NCBI GenBank assembly: GCA_020025915.1
Contig: JAHHRH010000006.1
Span: forward strand, 1-64,000
DNA from: Sutterella sp.
GTDB taxonomy: Bacteria; Pseudomonadota; Gammaproteobacteria; Burkholderiales; Burkholderiaceae_F
Reading direction: 5' to 3'
Length of the DNA: 64,000 nt
Below the pieces are notes generated by a model. That model saw nothing but the letters and a program-made list of their open reading frames with translations. It was not told the DNA's origin and ran no database searches. The translations under genes were made by a program, and so were the position numbers. Shown here piece by piece: positions 15,153 through 24,332 of this stretch (positions are counted from its first letter, which is position 1; every line of letters starts with the position of its first letter).

Positions 15153-16913
15153 ATGTATAAAAAACTCCCGATTTTTAGTAACGAATATTTGATGCGTTTG
15201 TTCCGCTATCTGCCGCCCTATAAAGGTCTAATCATCGGAGCGATGTTGGCCATGATTGTCGGTGGTGGCGCTTCGTCCCTTATTGCACTTGTATTGGGAA
15301 AGCTGACAGATATGGGTTTTTACGAGCACAACAAGATGGTTGCAGTATGGGCGCCAATTGCTTTGATTGGGATTTCTATTCTTCATGGCGGTACCCAATA
15401 TTTAAGCTCGTATTTGTTGGTGCGAGTTTCGCAGTCTCTGTTGTTAGAAATTCGAACAACAATGTTCGAGCGCGTTTTGCAATGGGGCGAGCCTTCTTAT
15501 ATGGCTCATCGTTGTGGTGAAGTTCAGTCCAAGTTTATTAATGAAGCTTCTACCGCGTTGGGCACTGCCGCGAACGTGATGACGACCATCGTTCGCGATT
15601 CTATACAGATTATCTGTTTGATTAGCGTTCTGATTTATCACAATTGGAAGTTGACGTTAGTTACGTTCATTGTGGCACCGCTCTTAGCTATGGTTTTAAA
15701 GTGGGTGAATAAGCGTATTAAGCGTTTGACCTCTGAAACGCAGAAGACCTATGGTGAGCTGATTGGCACGATTGCAGAAGCTTATAACGGCGAACGTGTG
15801 GTGAAAATTTATGATGGTATGGCTTATGAGCGTGAACGTTTTAAGCAGGTCAATCAACGATTAAAGTCATTGGTCTTGAAGTCTCAACGCGTCAATGCTT
15901 CGGGGACGCCTCTCACACAATTGGTGGCGATGTCAGGTGTCTCGATTGTGGTTGTTGTGGCTTTAGCGCAAGCACAGACTGGGAGTTTAACGATCGGTGA
16001 ATTTACAACCTTTTTGTCTGCGATGTTGCTCTTAATGCCGCCGATTCGTCATTTGTCGAGTTTGAATGGGGCTACAGCAGCCATGACGGCTGCCGCTGAA
16101 AGTCTGTTTAAATTTATTGATGAAGAGCCTGAAAAGGATCCTGGTCAGACCGAGCTGCAACGTATTACTGGTGCAGTGCGTTTCGAAAATGTTGAGTTTG
16201 CCTACCCTAATAGTGAAAAGACCGCCATTCGATCATTCAGTTTGAATGTAAAACCTGGAGAGGTGATCGCATTAGTCGGTAGCTCAGGATCGGGTAAGTC
16301 GACGTTAATCAATATGATTCCGCGTTTCTGGGCGCCGACGAAGGGGGAAATCTATTTTGACGATATACCTCAGAGCTCGGTGACGCTCAAGAGTTTGCGT
16401 CAGCAGATTGCCTTGGTCAGTCAAGAAGTTATGATCTTCGACGGGACGATCGCTGAAAATATCGCGTATGGATGCCGTGATCGTGTTAGCGATGAGGAGA
16501 TTTGGAAAGCCGCTGAGGCTGCGGCGTTGGCTGATCTAATTCGTAGTTTGCCAGAAGGTTTGGATACGCCTGTGGGAGCTAGTGGCAGTCAGCTTTCAGG
16601 AGGACAACGACAGCGTATTTCGATTGCTCGAGCTTTTTTGAAGAACGCTCCTATTTTGTTGTTGGACGAGGCAACGAGTGCATTAGATACCGAAAGCGAA
16701 CGTCATATTCAAACATCGCTAAACACTTTGATGAAGGGACGCACGACATTTGTGGTGGCACATCGTTTGTCGACCGTCAAAGGGGCGGATCGTATTGTTG
16801 TGATGCGCGAAGGGCAAATTGTTGAAATTGGGTCTCATGAAGAATTGATGGCCCTTCAAGGGGTGTATGAACATCTCTATACAATTCAATTCAAAAGTCA
16901 TGCGAACGTTTAA
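15153..16913 (+). CDS. msbA: Lipid A flippase MsbA (ABC transporter)
   Basis: Homodimeric inner-membrane ABC exporter that flips lipid A-core to the periplasmic leaflet. The 586-residue half transporter has a six-helix membrane domain (about 25-310) and an ATPase domain with Walker A GSSGSGKST, Q-loop ALVSQEVMIFDGTIAENI, signature LSGGQRQRISIARA, Walker B ILLLDEATSALD and the switch His in VVAHRLSTV. Length and order match MsbA (about 582). Other type-I exporters look similar, but the flanking GT9, GT2 and GT25 genes support MsbA. No strong ribosome site is seen before ATG 15153. Confidence 0.92.
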   Translation: MYKKLPIFSNEYLMRLFRYLPPYKGLIIGAMLAMIVGGGASSLIALVLGKLTDMGFYEHNKMVAVWAPIALIGISILHGGTQYLSSYLLVRVSQSLLLEIRTTMFERVLQWGEPSYMAHRCGEVQSKFINEASTALGTAANVMTTIVRDSIQIICLISVLIYHNWKLTLVTFIVAPLLAMVLKWVNKRIKRLTSETQKTYGELIGTIAEAYNGERVVKIYDGMAYERERFKQVNQRLKSLVLKSQRVNASGTPLTQLVAMSGVSIVVVVALAQAQTGSLTIGEFTTFLSAMLLLMPPIRHLSSLNGATAAMTAAAESLFKFIDEEPEKDPGQTELQRITGAVRFENVEFAYPNSEKTAIRSFSLNVKPGEVIALVGSSGSGKSTLINMIPRFWAPTKGEIYFDDIPQSSVTLKSLRQQIALVSQEVMIFDGTIAENIAYGCRDRVSDEEIWKAAEAAALADLIRSLPEGLDTPVGASGSQLSGGQRQRISIARAFLKNAPILLLDEATSALDTESERHIQTSLNTLMKGRTTFVVAHRLSTVKGADRIVVMREGQIVEIGSHEELMALQGVYEHLYTIQFKSHANV

Positions 16914-17009
16914 ATAAACTGTTCGAACATCAAACTTCATTGAAAAATTAAAGGGATCCACGCGTCTGAATTGGATCACATTGAGAATTAAAATTGTTGG
17001 AATAAAAAA

Positions 17010-18389
17010 ATGGCAGTCAGTGTTTTTGACATGTTCAAAGTGGGAATTGGTCCATCTTCTTCTCATACAGTTGGACCGATGCGTGCGGGTTACTCTTTCG
17101 TCAAACTTCTCCGTGATCGCGGGATTTTAAAACAGGTGACTGGCTTAAAAGTGGAGCTTATGGGGAGTTTAGCGGCCACGGGTAAAGGACATGGTACAGA
17201 TACGGCTACCCAATTGGGGTTGATGGGACGTAGCCCAGAAACCATGGATCCTGATGAAGTCGAGACATTGATTGCCGAAGTTAAATCGACGCACAAGCTG
17301 ATGCTCGATAACGAAGTGTGCGTTGCATTTGCCCCGGAACGTGATATTGCCTTTCATGCGGATAAGGTGCCGGCTTTTCATACGAACGCCATGACGCTCT
17401 CTGTCTATAGAGAGGATGATTTGCTCTATAGCCGTCGCTATTATTCGGTGGGCGGTGGGTTTATTGTGGTTGCGCAAGAAGATAACCCAGAAGAACCGGT
17501 AACCCCGCCAGTGTTTAAGGGCAAAGTTGAGCGCCCTTATCCTTACCGTACGGGCGCTGAACTACTACAGCAGGCCAGAGAAAATAACTTGACGATTGCT
17601 GAGCTAGTTTTTCGCAATGAGTGTGCAACGCATTCCCCTGAAGAGGTGAACCGAAAGTTGGATGAGGTTTGGCAGGTGATGCACGCTGCGGTTGAGCGTG
17701 GGATGAAACAAACAGAAGTGTTGCCCGGCCCATTTCGTATTGCCCGTCGTGCCAATGCCTTGATGCATGATGTGATGCAACGCACCGATGATCCGTTGGT
17801 TGTGATGGATTGGGTCAATGTCTATGCCATGGCGGTAGCTGAAGAAAATGCCTCTGGTGGTCGTGTGGTGACAGCCCCGACGAACGGGGCGGCTGGCGTG
17901 ATTCCGGCGGTAATTGAATACTATTTACGTCATGTTCCGAGCAGCACGCCTGAAGGAGTGAGAACTTTTTTGTTAACGGCTGGGGCGATCGGCATGCTCT
18001 ATAAAGAAAATGCTTCTATCTCTGGTGCCGAAGTTGGCTGCCAAGGGGAGGTCGGTGTCGCGTGCTCAATGGCGGCGGCCGGTCTAGCCGCTGTGCGCGG
18101 TGGCACGATTGAACAAATCGAAAACGCCGCTGAAATTGGTATGGAGCACAATCTTGGTTTGACGTGTGACCCAGTGGCCGGTCAGGTGCAGATCCCTTGT
18201 ATTGAACGTAATGCGATTGCAGCAGTCAAGGCGATCAATGCGGCAAGAATGGCTTTGCGTGGAAATGGTGCACATTACATTAGTCTCGATCAGGTGATTA
18301 GAACTATGATGGAAACTGGACGAGACATGCAAAGTAAATATAAAGAAACGAGTCGAGGTGGTTTAGCTGTTTGCATTGTGGAGTGCTAA
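17010..18389 (+). CDS. sdaA: L-serine ammonia-lyase, iron-sulfur type
   Basis: Converts L-serine to pyruvate and ammonia using a 4Fe-4S cluster. The 459 residues comprise the single-chain form: a beta domain (about 1-170, with VFDMFKVGIGPSSSHTVGPMRAG) and an alpha domain (about 180-459). The alpha domain carries GRVVTAPTNGAAGVIPAV, the cluster-region cysteines in AEVGCQGEVGVACSMAAAGL and GLTCDPVAGQVQIPCIERN. Length matches E. coli SdaA (454). The start MAVSVFDMFK at 17010 has a weak upstream site. It probably supplies carbon from serine in an amino-acid-using host lifestyle (inference). Confidence 0.95.
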   Translation: MAVSVFDMFKVGIGPSSSHTVGPMRAGYSFVKLLRDRGILKQVTGLKVELMGSLAATGKGHGTDTATQLGLMGRSPETMDPDEVETLIAEVKSTHKLMLDNEVCVAFAPERDIAFHADKVPAFHTNAMTLSVYREDDLLYSRRYYSVGGGFIVVAQEDNPEEPVTPPVFKGKVERPYPYRTGAELLQQARENNLTIAELVFRNECATHSPEEVNRKLDEVWQVMHAAVERGMKQTEVLPGPFRIARRANALMHDVMQRTDDPLVVMDWVNVYAMAVAEENASGGRVVTAPTNGAAGVIPAVIEYYLRHVPSSTPEGVRTFLLTAGAIGMLYKENASISGAEVGCQGEVGVACSMAAAGLAAVRGGTIEQIENAAEIGMEHNLGLTCDPVAGQVQIPCIERNAIAAVKAINAARMALRGNGAHYISLDQVIRTMMETGRDMQSKYKETSRGGLAVCIVEC

Positions 18390-18402
18390 GCCAGGTACAG
18401 CT

Positions 18403-19329
18403 ATGCTGATCGGGGTACTTTTTGGCATTGCGGCGTGCATGATTTGGGGCAGCGTTTACGTTGCTCCATTAATTTTGCCGGACTATTCGCCTGCCGTGAT
18501 TGCGATGGTTCGCTATTTTGTTTTTGGTCTACTGTCGGTAGGTTTTGCGATTTCTCAATGGAAAGAACTCAGAACCTATCAGTGGGCCGATTGGCGACGT
18601 GCGACGGCGTTAGGGATTGTGGGCAATATATTTTATTATTGGTTGCTCGCTGAAGCGTGCCAAAAGGCAGGGGCTTCGATTGCTGGGGCTTTTACGGCCA
18701 TGATTCCGATTTTAGTGGCTGTGATTGGCAACTTGAGAGCCAAAGAAAAAGCCAAACCATGGAGACGATTGCTGCCGCCACTCATGTTGGTGCTGTTAGG
18801 CATGATATGCCTCAACTGGACTGAGTTTGTGGTTTTGGTTGGATCCGGTAGCGTTACGTCGGGTGAGTTTTGGCTTGGAGTGCTTTTTGCCTTTTTGTCG
18901 CTCTTTGTGTGGACCTGGTATCCGTTAAGTAATGCAGAGTGGCTGTTGGCACATCCAGAGCATTCGCCAAAAACTTGGTCGACCGCACAAGGTTTAACGC
19001 TTTTACCTTGTGCCTTTATTGGCATGATTGTGTTATTGGCTAATGAGTCCCCTGAGACGATTATGGGCCCAACGCCCTGGCTCTTTTTAGGCGTGGCGAT
19101 CTTTTTAGGTATCTTTGCCTCCTGGATCGGTATTGTGCTTTGGAGTTTGATGAGCCAACGCCTGCCACCCGCGTTAGGTGGACAGATGATTATTTTTGAA
19201 ACGCTCTTTGCGGTGATTTATGCGCATCTATGGCGTGAAGAATGGCCAACCCCACTCTTAGTGGTGGGGATGACCTTGTTGTTGCTTGGCGTGCTAGGTT
19301 CTTTACGCGTTTTTAGTTCGTCACGTTAA
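18403..19329 (+). CDS. DMT-superfamily permease (EamA type)
   Basis: Inner-membrane protein of 308 residues with about ten hydrophobic helices, in the drug/metabolite transporter superfamily. The first helix motif MIWGSVYVAPLIL and the helices containing AGASIAGAFTAMIPILVAVIGNL are typical of EamA repeats; the second half begins around GEFWLGVLFAFLSLFVW. Substrate unknown; a metabolite exporter is likely by family. The ATG at 18403 is preferred over TTG 18376, which would overlap the end of sdaA. Only 13 bases separate it from sdaA, so co-transcription is likely and an amino-acid-related role is conceivable. Confidence 0.85.
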   Translation: MLIGVLFGIAACMIWGSVYVAPLILPDYSPAVIAMVRYFVFGLLSVGFAISQWKELRTYQWADWRRATALGIVGNIFYYWLLAEACQKAGASIAGAFTAMIPILVAVIGNLRAKEKAKPWRRLLPPLMLVLLGMICLNWTEFVVLVGSGSVTSGEFWLGVLFAFLSLFVWTWYPLSNAEWLLAHPEHSPKTWSTAQGLTLLPCAFIGMIVLLANESPETIMGPTPWLFLGVAIFLGIFASWIGIVLWSLMSQRLPPALGGQMIIFETLFAVIYAHLWREEWPTPLLVVGMTLLLLGVLGSLRVFSSSR

Positions 19330-20318
19330 TGGGTGAGATACCAATCGATCGTCGAACGAACGCCATCTTCAAAGGTGATTAAGGGGGCCCAACCGAGGGC
19401 GTGACGCAATTTGCTGCAATTTAGGGCATAGCGTCGGTCGTGCCCAGGACGATCTTGAACGTAGGTGATGGCAGAGGCGTGTGGTTGACCATCTATACGA
19501 GGTTCTACTTTGTCGAGGGCGCCCATCAAAGTTTCTAAAAAATGTAAGTTCGTTAATTCGTGATTGGTGCCAACGTTGAAGATGTCGCCTGGCTTGGCTT
19601 TTGCCAAGATTAAACGAATAGCGCGACAGAAGTCATGGACATGAATCCAGTCGCGGATTTGTTGACCATCGCCGTAGACAGGGAGTGTCTGCCCTGATCG
19701 TGCTCTCATGAGCATGAAGGGCAAAAGTTTTTCGGGATATTGGCGTGGTCCATAGTTATTGGTACAACGGATCGTCACAACAGGTAAATCGTAGGTGCGA
19801 TGATAGGCTCGACCAAATTGATCGGCTGCGGCTTTACTCGCAGAGTAGGGGCTACTCGGGTCAAAAGGCGTTGTTTCAACATTAGGAGGACTATCTAACT
19901 CGATGGAACCGTAGACCTCATCCGTTGAAATGTTAATAAAGCGAAAATCGGTTTTGGCTGATTCATCTAACGAGCACCAGTAGTGGTAAGCAGCTCCAAG
20001 CAGTGTGGTCGTGCCGGTGACGTTGGTCTCAATGAAGACTTGCGGACCCGTAATCGAACGGTCAACGTGGCTCTCTGCGGCAAAGTGGATGATGGCGCGT
20101 GGACGATGTGTTGCCAAAAGGTGAGTCACCAACGCTTCGTCAAGGATATTGCCATGGACAAAGTGATGTTTAGGGTGATGCTCAACGTCTTTTAAATTGC
20201 TGAGTTGTCCTGCATAAGTCAAAGCATCGAGGGTGACAATGCCTTCATCATGCTCTTTAAACCATTCGGTGATGAAGTTGGAGCCAATAAAACCAGCACC
20301 GCCCGTAATAAGCAACAT
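19326..20318 (-). CDS. rfbB: dTDP-glucose 4,6-dehydratase
   Basis: Forms dTDP-4-keto-6-deoxyglucose from dTDP-glucose, the second step to dTDP-rhamnose and related deoxysugars. The extended-SDR protein (330 residues) has LLITGGAGFIGSNF at 2-15, the substrate signature STDEVYGS, catalytic YSASKAAAD and RCTNNYGPRQYPEKLLP. The ATG at 20318 is chosen, with AGGA 9 bases upstream; the longer frame to 20375 adds 19 residues lacking similarity. Its stop overlaps the convergent DMT gene's stop. The usual partners rfbA, rfbC and rfbD are not in this window. Confidence 0.93.
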   Translation of the reverse strand: MLLITGGAGFIGSNFITEWFKEHDEGIVTLDALTYAGQLSNLKDVEHHPKHHFVHGNILDEALVTHLLATHRPRAIIHFAAESHVDRSITGPQVFIETNVTGTTTLLGAAYHYWCSLDESAKTDFRFINISTDEVYGSIELDSPPNVETTPFDPSSPYSASKAAADQFGRAYHRTYDLPVVTIRCTNNYGPRQYPEKLLPFMLMRARSGQTLPVYGDGQQIRDWIHVHDFCRAIRLILAKAKPGDIFNVGTNHELTNLHFLETLMGALDKVEPRIDGQPHASAITYVQDRPGHDRRYALNCSKLRHALGWAPLITFEDGVRSTIDWYLTH

Positions 20319-20434
20319 GCGTATAAATCCTGCAGAAGAAAGGGGAAGAACTTCAAAAGGGAGGGGCGAACCCACTACAATGTGTAGCAGTTTATTTTGA
20401 GCGCAAAGTCGCAGGCAGGCAAGGAGCCGCCATC

Positions 20435-21892
20435 GTGGAACATATACTGATTAACTGTACGCCCCGTGAAGTGCGTGTCGCCATTGTAGTGGATGGCGTT
20501 CTTCAAGATCTTTTTATTGAACGAAGCAGTGCCCGTGGTTTGGTGGGTAATGTTTATTTGGGTAAGGTCGTTCGTGTCTTACCTGGGATGCAAAGTGCTT
20601 TCGTGGATGTTGGCTTAGAGCGAACAGCTTTTTTGCATGTCGCTGATATTGCTGAAGCGCATCGCGAGGGTGAAAAGCCTGCTCCTATTGAAACGATACT
20701 CCATGAAGGGCAATCCTTGATGGTTCAGGTAGCTAAGGATCCGATTGGCACCAAAGGTGCTCGCTTGACCACAACGATTTCTTTGGCTGGTCGTAAGTTG
20801 GTTTATTTACCCAAAGATCATCACATTGGCGTGTCTCAACGTATTGAAGACATATCTTTAAGGGAATCTCTTCGACAGCTCCTGACAGAACTACGCCCTG
20901 AGTCTGAGAAAGGGGGCTACATTATTCGCACTAGCGCTGAAGAGGGAGCAACAGCGCAAGAGTTTCAAGACGACATGGTGTATTTAGGTCGTCTTTGGAG
21001 TGAAATCCATCAGCTCGCGAGTAAGAGTACGGGACCCAAGTTGCTTTATCAAGACCTCTCTTTGGCTCAACGCGTGTTGCGCGATATGGTGCATCAAGAA
21101 ACGCAAAAGGTCGAAGTTGATAGCCGTACCAATTTTGAAGCTCTACAAAGCTTTGCGGATCGCTTTGTCCCTGCGGCAAAAGATCGTTTGACACTTTATC
21201 GTGGTGAACGGCCTCTTTTTGAGTTGCATGGTATCGAAACCGAAATTGAACATGCACTTGAGCGCCGGGTTGATCTAAAAAGTGGCGGGTATTTGGTCTT
21301 TGATCAAACCGAGGCGATGACCACGATTGACGTCAATACGGGTGGCTATGTGGGTAAGCGTGATTTTAGTGACACGGTTTTTAAAACAAACTTAGAAGCT
21401 GCTCAAACGATTGCTCGTCAGTTACGTTTGCGTAACTTGGGTGGGATCATCATCGTTGACTTTATCGATATGAGTTGCGATGAACATCGTGATGCAGTGC
21501 TCGCAGAATTACGCCGTTCTGTTTCAACAGATCGTACGCGTATGACGGTGAGTAATTTCACCGAATTAGGTTTGGTCGAAATGACGCGTAAACGCACGCG
21601 TGAATCATTGGCGCACGTGCTTTGTGAGCCGTGTCCAATGTGTGGCGGTCGAGGCGAAGTGCGCACAGCTCGAACAGTTTGTTATGCGATCATGCGTGAG
21701 ATTGTTCGTCTTTGTAAGCAATATCAAGAAACCAAGGAATTCCACATTCAGGCAAGCCAGCCCGTAATTGAAATGCTTTTAGAAGAAGAGTCTGAGGCAT
21801 TAGAGTTGTTACAGGCATTCGTCGAAAAGCCTGTGTTGCTTGAAGTGGAGCCAAGCTATACCCAAGAGCAATTTGATGTGATTCTGGCCTAA
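20435..21892 (+). CDS. rng: Ribonuclease G
   Basis: Endoribonuclease of the RNase E/G family that matures the 5' end of 16S rRNA and degrades some mRNAs. The 485 residues match the short RNase G form (E. coli 489), without the RNase E scaffold tail. The S1-like domain occupies about 35-125 (GNVYLGKVVRVLPGMQSAFVDVG, AFLHVADI). The catalytic core includes TIDVNTGGYVG and IIIVDFIDM, with the acidic residues typical of the DNase I-like site, and the zinc-link Cys pair in CEPCPMCGGRGEV. GTG start at 20435 with AGGAG 8 bases upstream. Confidence 0.96.
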   Translation: MEHILINCTPREVRVAIVVDGVLQDLFIERSSARGLVGNVYLGKVVRVLPGMQSAFVDVGLERTAFLHVADIAEAHREGEKPAPIETILHEGQSLMVQVAKDPIGTKGARLTTTISLAGRKLVYLPKDHHIGVSQRIEDISLRESLRQLLTELRPESEKGGYIIRTSAEEGATAQEFQDDMVYLGRLWSEIHQLASKSTGPKLLYQDLSLAQRVLRDMVHQETQKVEVDSRTNFEALQSFADRFVPAAKDRLTLYRGERPLFELHGIETEIEHALERRVDLKSGGYLVFDQTEAMTTIDVNTGGYVGKRDFSDTVFKTNLEAAQTIARQLRLRNLGGIIIVDFIDMSCDEHRDAVLAELRRSVSTDRTRMTVSNFTELGLVEMTRKRTRESLAHVLCEPCPMCGGRGEVRTARTVCYAIMREIVRLCKQYQETKEFHIQASQPVIEMLLEEESEALELLQAFVEKPVLLEVEPSYTQEQFDVILA

Positions 21893-21903
21893 GGAATGAA
21901 TGC

Positions 21904-23394
21904 ATGAGTAACACTTATCGTGGCCCAAGCTTTTATTGGTACGACTTTGAAACGTTTGGCCTTCATCGCCGTAAGGATCGTCCTGCACAGTTTGCAGGGA
22001 TGCGTACGGATATGGCTTTTAACCCCGTTTCTCAGGGTGAAGTGCTATATGCCAAACCGTCAACCGATTATTTGCCCAAGCCTGAAAGTTGCTTGGTCAC
22101 GGGAATCACCCCTCAGGAATGTCAAGCCAAAGGGATGGCTGAAAGTGAGTTTGCCGGGGAAATTTGGTCAAAATTCAATCAACCCGAAACAATCTCGATT
22201 GGCTACAACACCTTAGGGTTTGACGATGAGGTGTCGAGATTTTTATTTTGGCGAAATTTTTTAGATCCGTATTCTCATCAGTGGAAAAACGGTTGTTCGC
22301 GTTGGGATATCTTTCCGTTAATCTGTGCTGTTTGGGCATTGCGAGGCAATGGTATTCAGTGGCCGCTTTGGAAGGATGTCGATCCGAATAACCAAGAACG
22401 TGATGGTGTGTGCTTTAAGCTTGAATATTTGAGTCAAGCTAATGGTATTACGCACACGCATGCTCATGATGCACTTAGTGACGTTGAAGCGACCTTGGGG
22501 CTTGCAAAGTTGATTCAACAAACCGAGCCTCGACTTTGGCAATGGGCATTAGATAATCGCACCAAGGCCGCTGTGAAGGCAGCAGTAGAAAAAGGCCCAG
22601 TTGTTTGGGTATCGCCTAAATTTGGTCAAAAGCACGGCTTTATTCGACTTGCGTCCATGATTAGCATCAATGCACAAAAAACAAATGAGGTTTTTATGTG
22701 GGATTTAATGCACGATCCAGAAAAATTGGCGCGCATGAGTGCTGCTGAATTAAAGTCACGATTGTTGGTGCGTAGAGATTCTTTATCTGAAGGGGTGGAG
22801 CCACTACCAGTCTATCGACTCTTAGTGAACAGCTCGCCTTTTGTGTGTTCTGCCTTAAAAGTGGTTACGCCTGAACGAGCAGAAAAGTTTGGTCTTGATT
22901 TGGATGTCGCGCGTCAAAATCATGCGAAGTTGCAAGCCATTTTGCCGATGCTTCAAGGTGCGTTGTTAGAGTTTTCTGAAAACCAAGAAAAACCCATGCC
23001 GTCAGATGTGGACTATGGTCTTTATGACGGAGGGTTTGCGAGCCGAGAAGATGCGAGTAGCATGGATGTTGTGCGCCGTTCGTCGCCAGAACGTTTGGCC
23101 GATTTGACAGCAACTCGCTCGATACATTTTGAAGATGAACGACTGAATACTTTGCTATTCCGATTTAGGGCACGTAATTGGCCTGATACCTTAACGGCGA
23201 AAGAAGCTCAAGCATGGCGAGCTTTCTGCCAGGCGCGTTTGATGGATGGCCAAGACGATGCGTTGACGATCGCAGACTTTTTTGATGAGATTGATCGTCT
23301 GCAAGAGAATAGCTGGGATAACGAGGCGCATCAGGCCGTTCTCGAAGCGCTCTACGAGTGGGGTGAGCAATTAGGTGAATATTGTGCGAGTTAG
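21904..23394 (+). CDS. sbcB: Exodeoxyribonuclease I
   Basis: Single-strand-specific 3'-5' DNA exonuclease working in recombination and mismatch repair. The 496-residue protein has the DEDD exonuclease domain at the N-terminus, with SFYWYDFETFGLHRRKDRPAQFAG as motif I, the SIGYNTLGFDDEVSRFLFWRN block, and HAHDALSDVEATLGLAKLI as the final acidic/His motif (about 178-196). The SH3-like and C-terminal helical parts follow. E. coli has 475 residues. Only 11 bases separate it from rng, so the two may be co-transcribed. Confidence 0.93.
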   Translation: MSNTYRGPSFYWYDFETFGLHRRKDRPAQFAGMRTDMAFNPVSQGEVLYAKPSTDYLPKPESCLVTGITPQECQAKGMAESEFAGEIWSKFNQPETISIGYNTLGFDDEVSRFLFWRNFLDPYSHQWKNGCSRWDIFPLICAVWALRGNGIQWPLWKDVDPNNQERDGVCFKLEYLSQANGITHTHAHDALSDVEATLGLAKLIQQTEPRLWQWALDNRTKAAVKAAVEKGPVVWVSPKFGQKHGFIRLASMISINAQKTNEVFMWDLMHDPEKLARMSAAELKSRLLVRRDSLSEGVEPLPVYRLLVNSSPFVCSALKVVTPERAEKFGLDLDVARQNHAKLQAILPMLQGALLEFSENQEKPMPSDVDYGLYDGGFASREDASSMDVVRRSSPERLADLTATRSIHFEDERLNTLLFRFRARNWPDTLTAKEAQAWRAFCQARLMDGQDDALTIADFFDEIDRLQENSWDNEAHQAVLEALYEWGEQLGEYCAS

Positions 23395-23412
23395 CCAAAT
23401 AAGGAGAAAGCG

Positions 23413-24312
23413 ATGAAGAAGGATAAGGTTTATCCCCCCGTTGCTTCACAGAAAGTGGCTTTTATTGGTCTAGGTACCATGGGCTCTCCGATGGCGGGTC
23501 ATTTAGCCCTGGCTGGTCATGACGTTTGTGTCTATAACCGTACAACTGAAAAAGCGCAACGTTGGGTCGACACTTTTGGTGGACGTATGGCGTTGACACC
23601 AGCAGAAGCTGCTCAAGGTGCTTTGGTCGTTTTTGCTTGTGTCGGGAATGATGATGACCTTCGAAGTGTGGTCTTAGGGGATCATGGTGCTTTTCGTGGG
23701 ATGAGCGCAGGAACGTTCTTCGTTGACCATACAACGGCGAGTGCTTCTGTCGCCCGAGAGTTGTCGGCAAAAGCGCGTGAACAAGGCATTCAGTTTGTTG
23801 ATGCGCCTGTGTCGGGTGGTCAGTCAGGCGCTGAGAACGGTTGTTTGACTGTCATGTGCGGAGGAGACGACACAGCTTTTGAGCGTGTCAAACCAGTGAT
23901 GACTGCCTATGCAGATGCAACGACTTATTTTGGTGCTTCAGGCTCAGGGCAACTCGCCAAGATGGTCAATCAGATTTGTATTGCGGGTTGTGTGCAAGGT
24001 TTGGCTGAGGCCGTGGCTTTTGGTAAAAATGCGGGCTTAGATATGGCGAAAGTCATTGATGCCTTAAGTTCAGGTGCCGCATCATCTTGGCAAATGATCA
24101 ATCGTGGCAAAACGATGGATCAAGGCAAATTTGATTTTGGTTTTGCGGTGGATTGGATGCGTAAGGACTTGGGGATCGTGAAAGATGAAGCTAAGCGCAA
24201 TGGGTCTGAAATCCCTGTGACGACGTTAGTCGACGAATACTACGAAGAAATTCAACGCGCTGGTGGCGGGCGTTTGGATACGTCAAGTTTGATTATTCGT
24301 TTGAATAGTTAA
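23413..24312 (+). CDS. NAD(P)-dependent beta-hydroxyacid dehydrogenase family protein
   Basis: Oxidoreductase of the 3-hydroxyisobutyrate dehydrogenase / tartronate semialdehyde reductase family, 299 residues. The Rossmann motif FIGLGTMGSPMAGHLALAGHDVCVYNRT starts near residue 17. The substrate motif DAPVSGGQSGAENGCLTVMCGG and the catalytic Lys in LAKMVNQICIAG follow, then the all-helical C-terminal domain (FDFGFAVDWMRKDLGI). Substrate cannot be fixed: hydroxyisobutyrate, tartronate semialdehyde and succinate semialdehyde are all possible. An AAGGAG site precedes ATG 23413, 18 bases after sbcB. Confidence 0.85.
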   Translation: MKKDKVYPPVASQKVAFIGLGTMGSPMAGHLALAGHDVCVYNRTTEKAQRWVDTFGGRMALTPAEAAQGALVVFACVGNDDDLRSVVLGDHGAFRGMSAGTFFVDHTTASASVARELSAKAREQGIQFVDAPVSGGQSGAENGCLTVMCGGDDTAFERVKPVMTAYADATTYFGASGSGQLAKMVNQICIAGCVQGLAEAVAFGKNAGLDMAKVIDALSSGAASSWQMINRGKTMDQGKFDFGFAVDWMRKDLGIVKDEAKRNGSEIPVTTLVDEYYEEIQRAGGGRLDTSSLIIRLNS

Positions 24313-24332
24313 AAATATAATTTTTTTATCTC

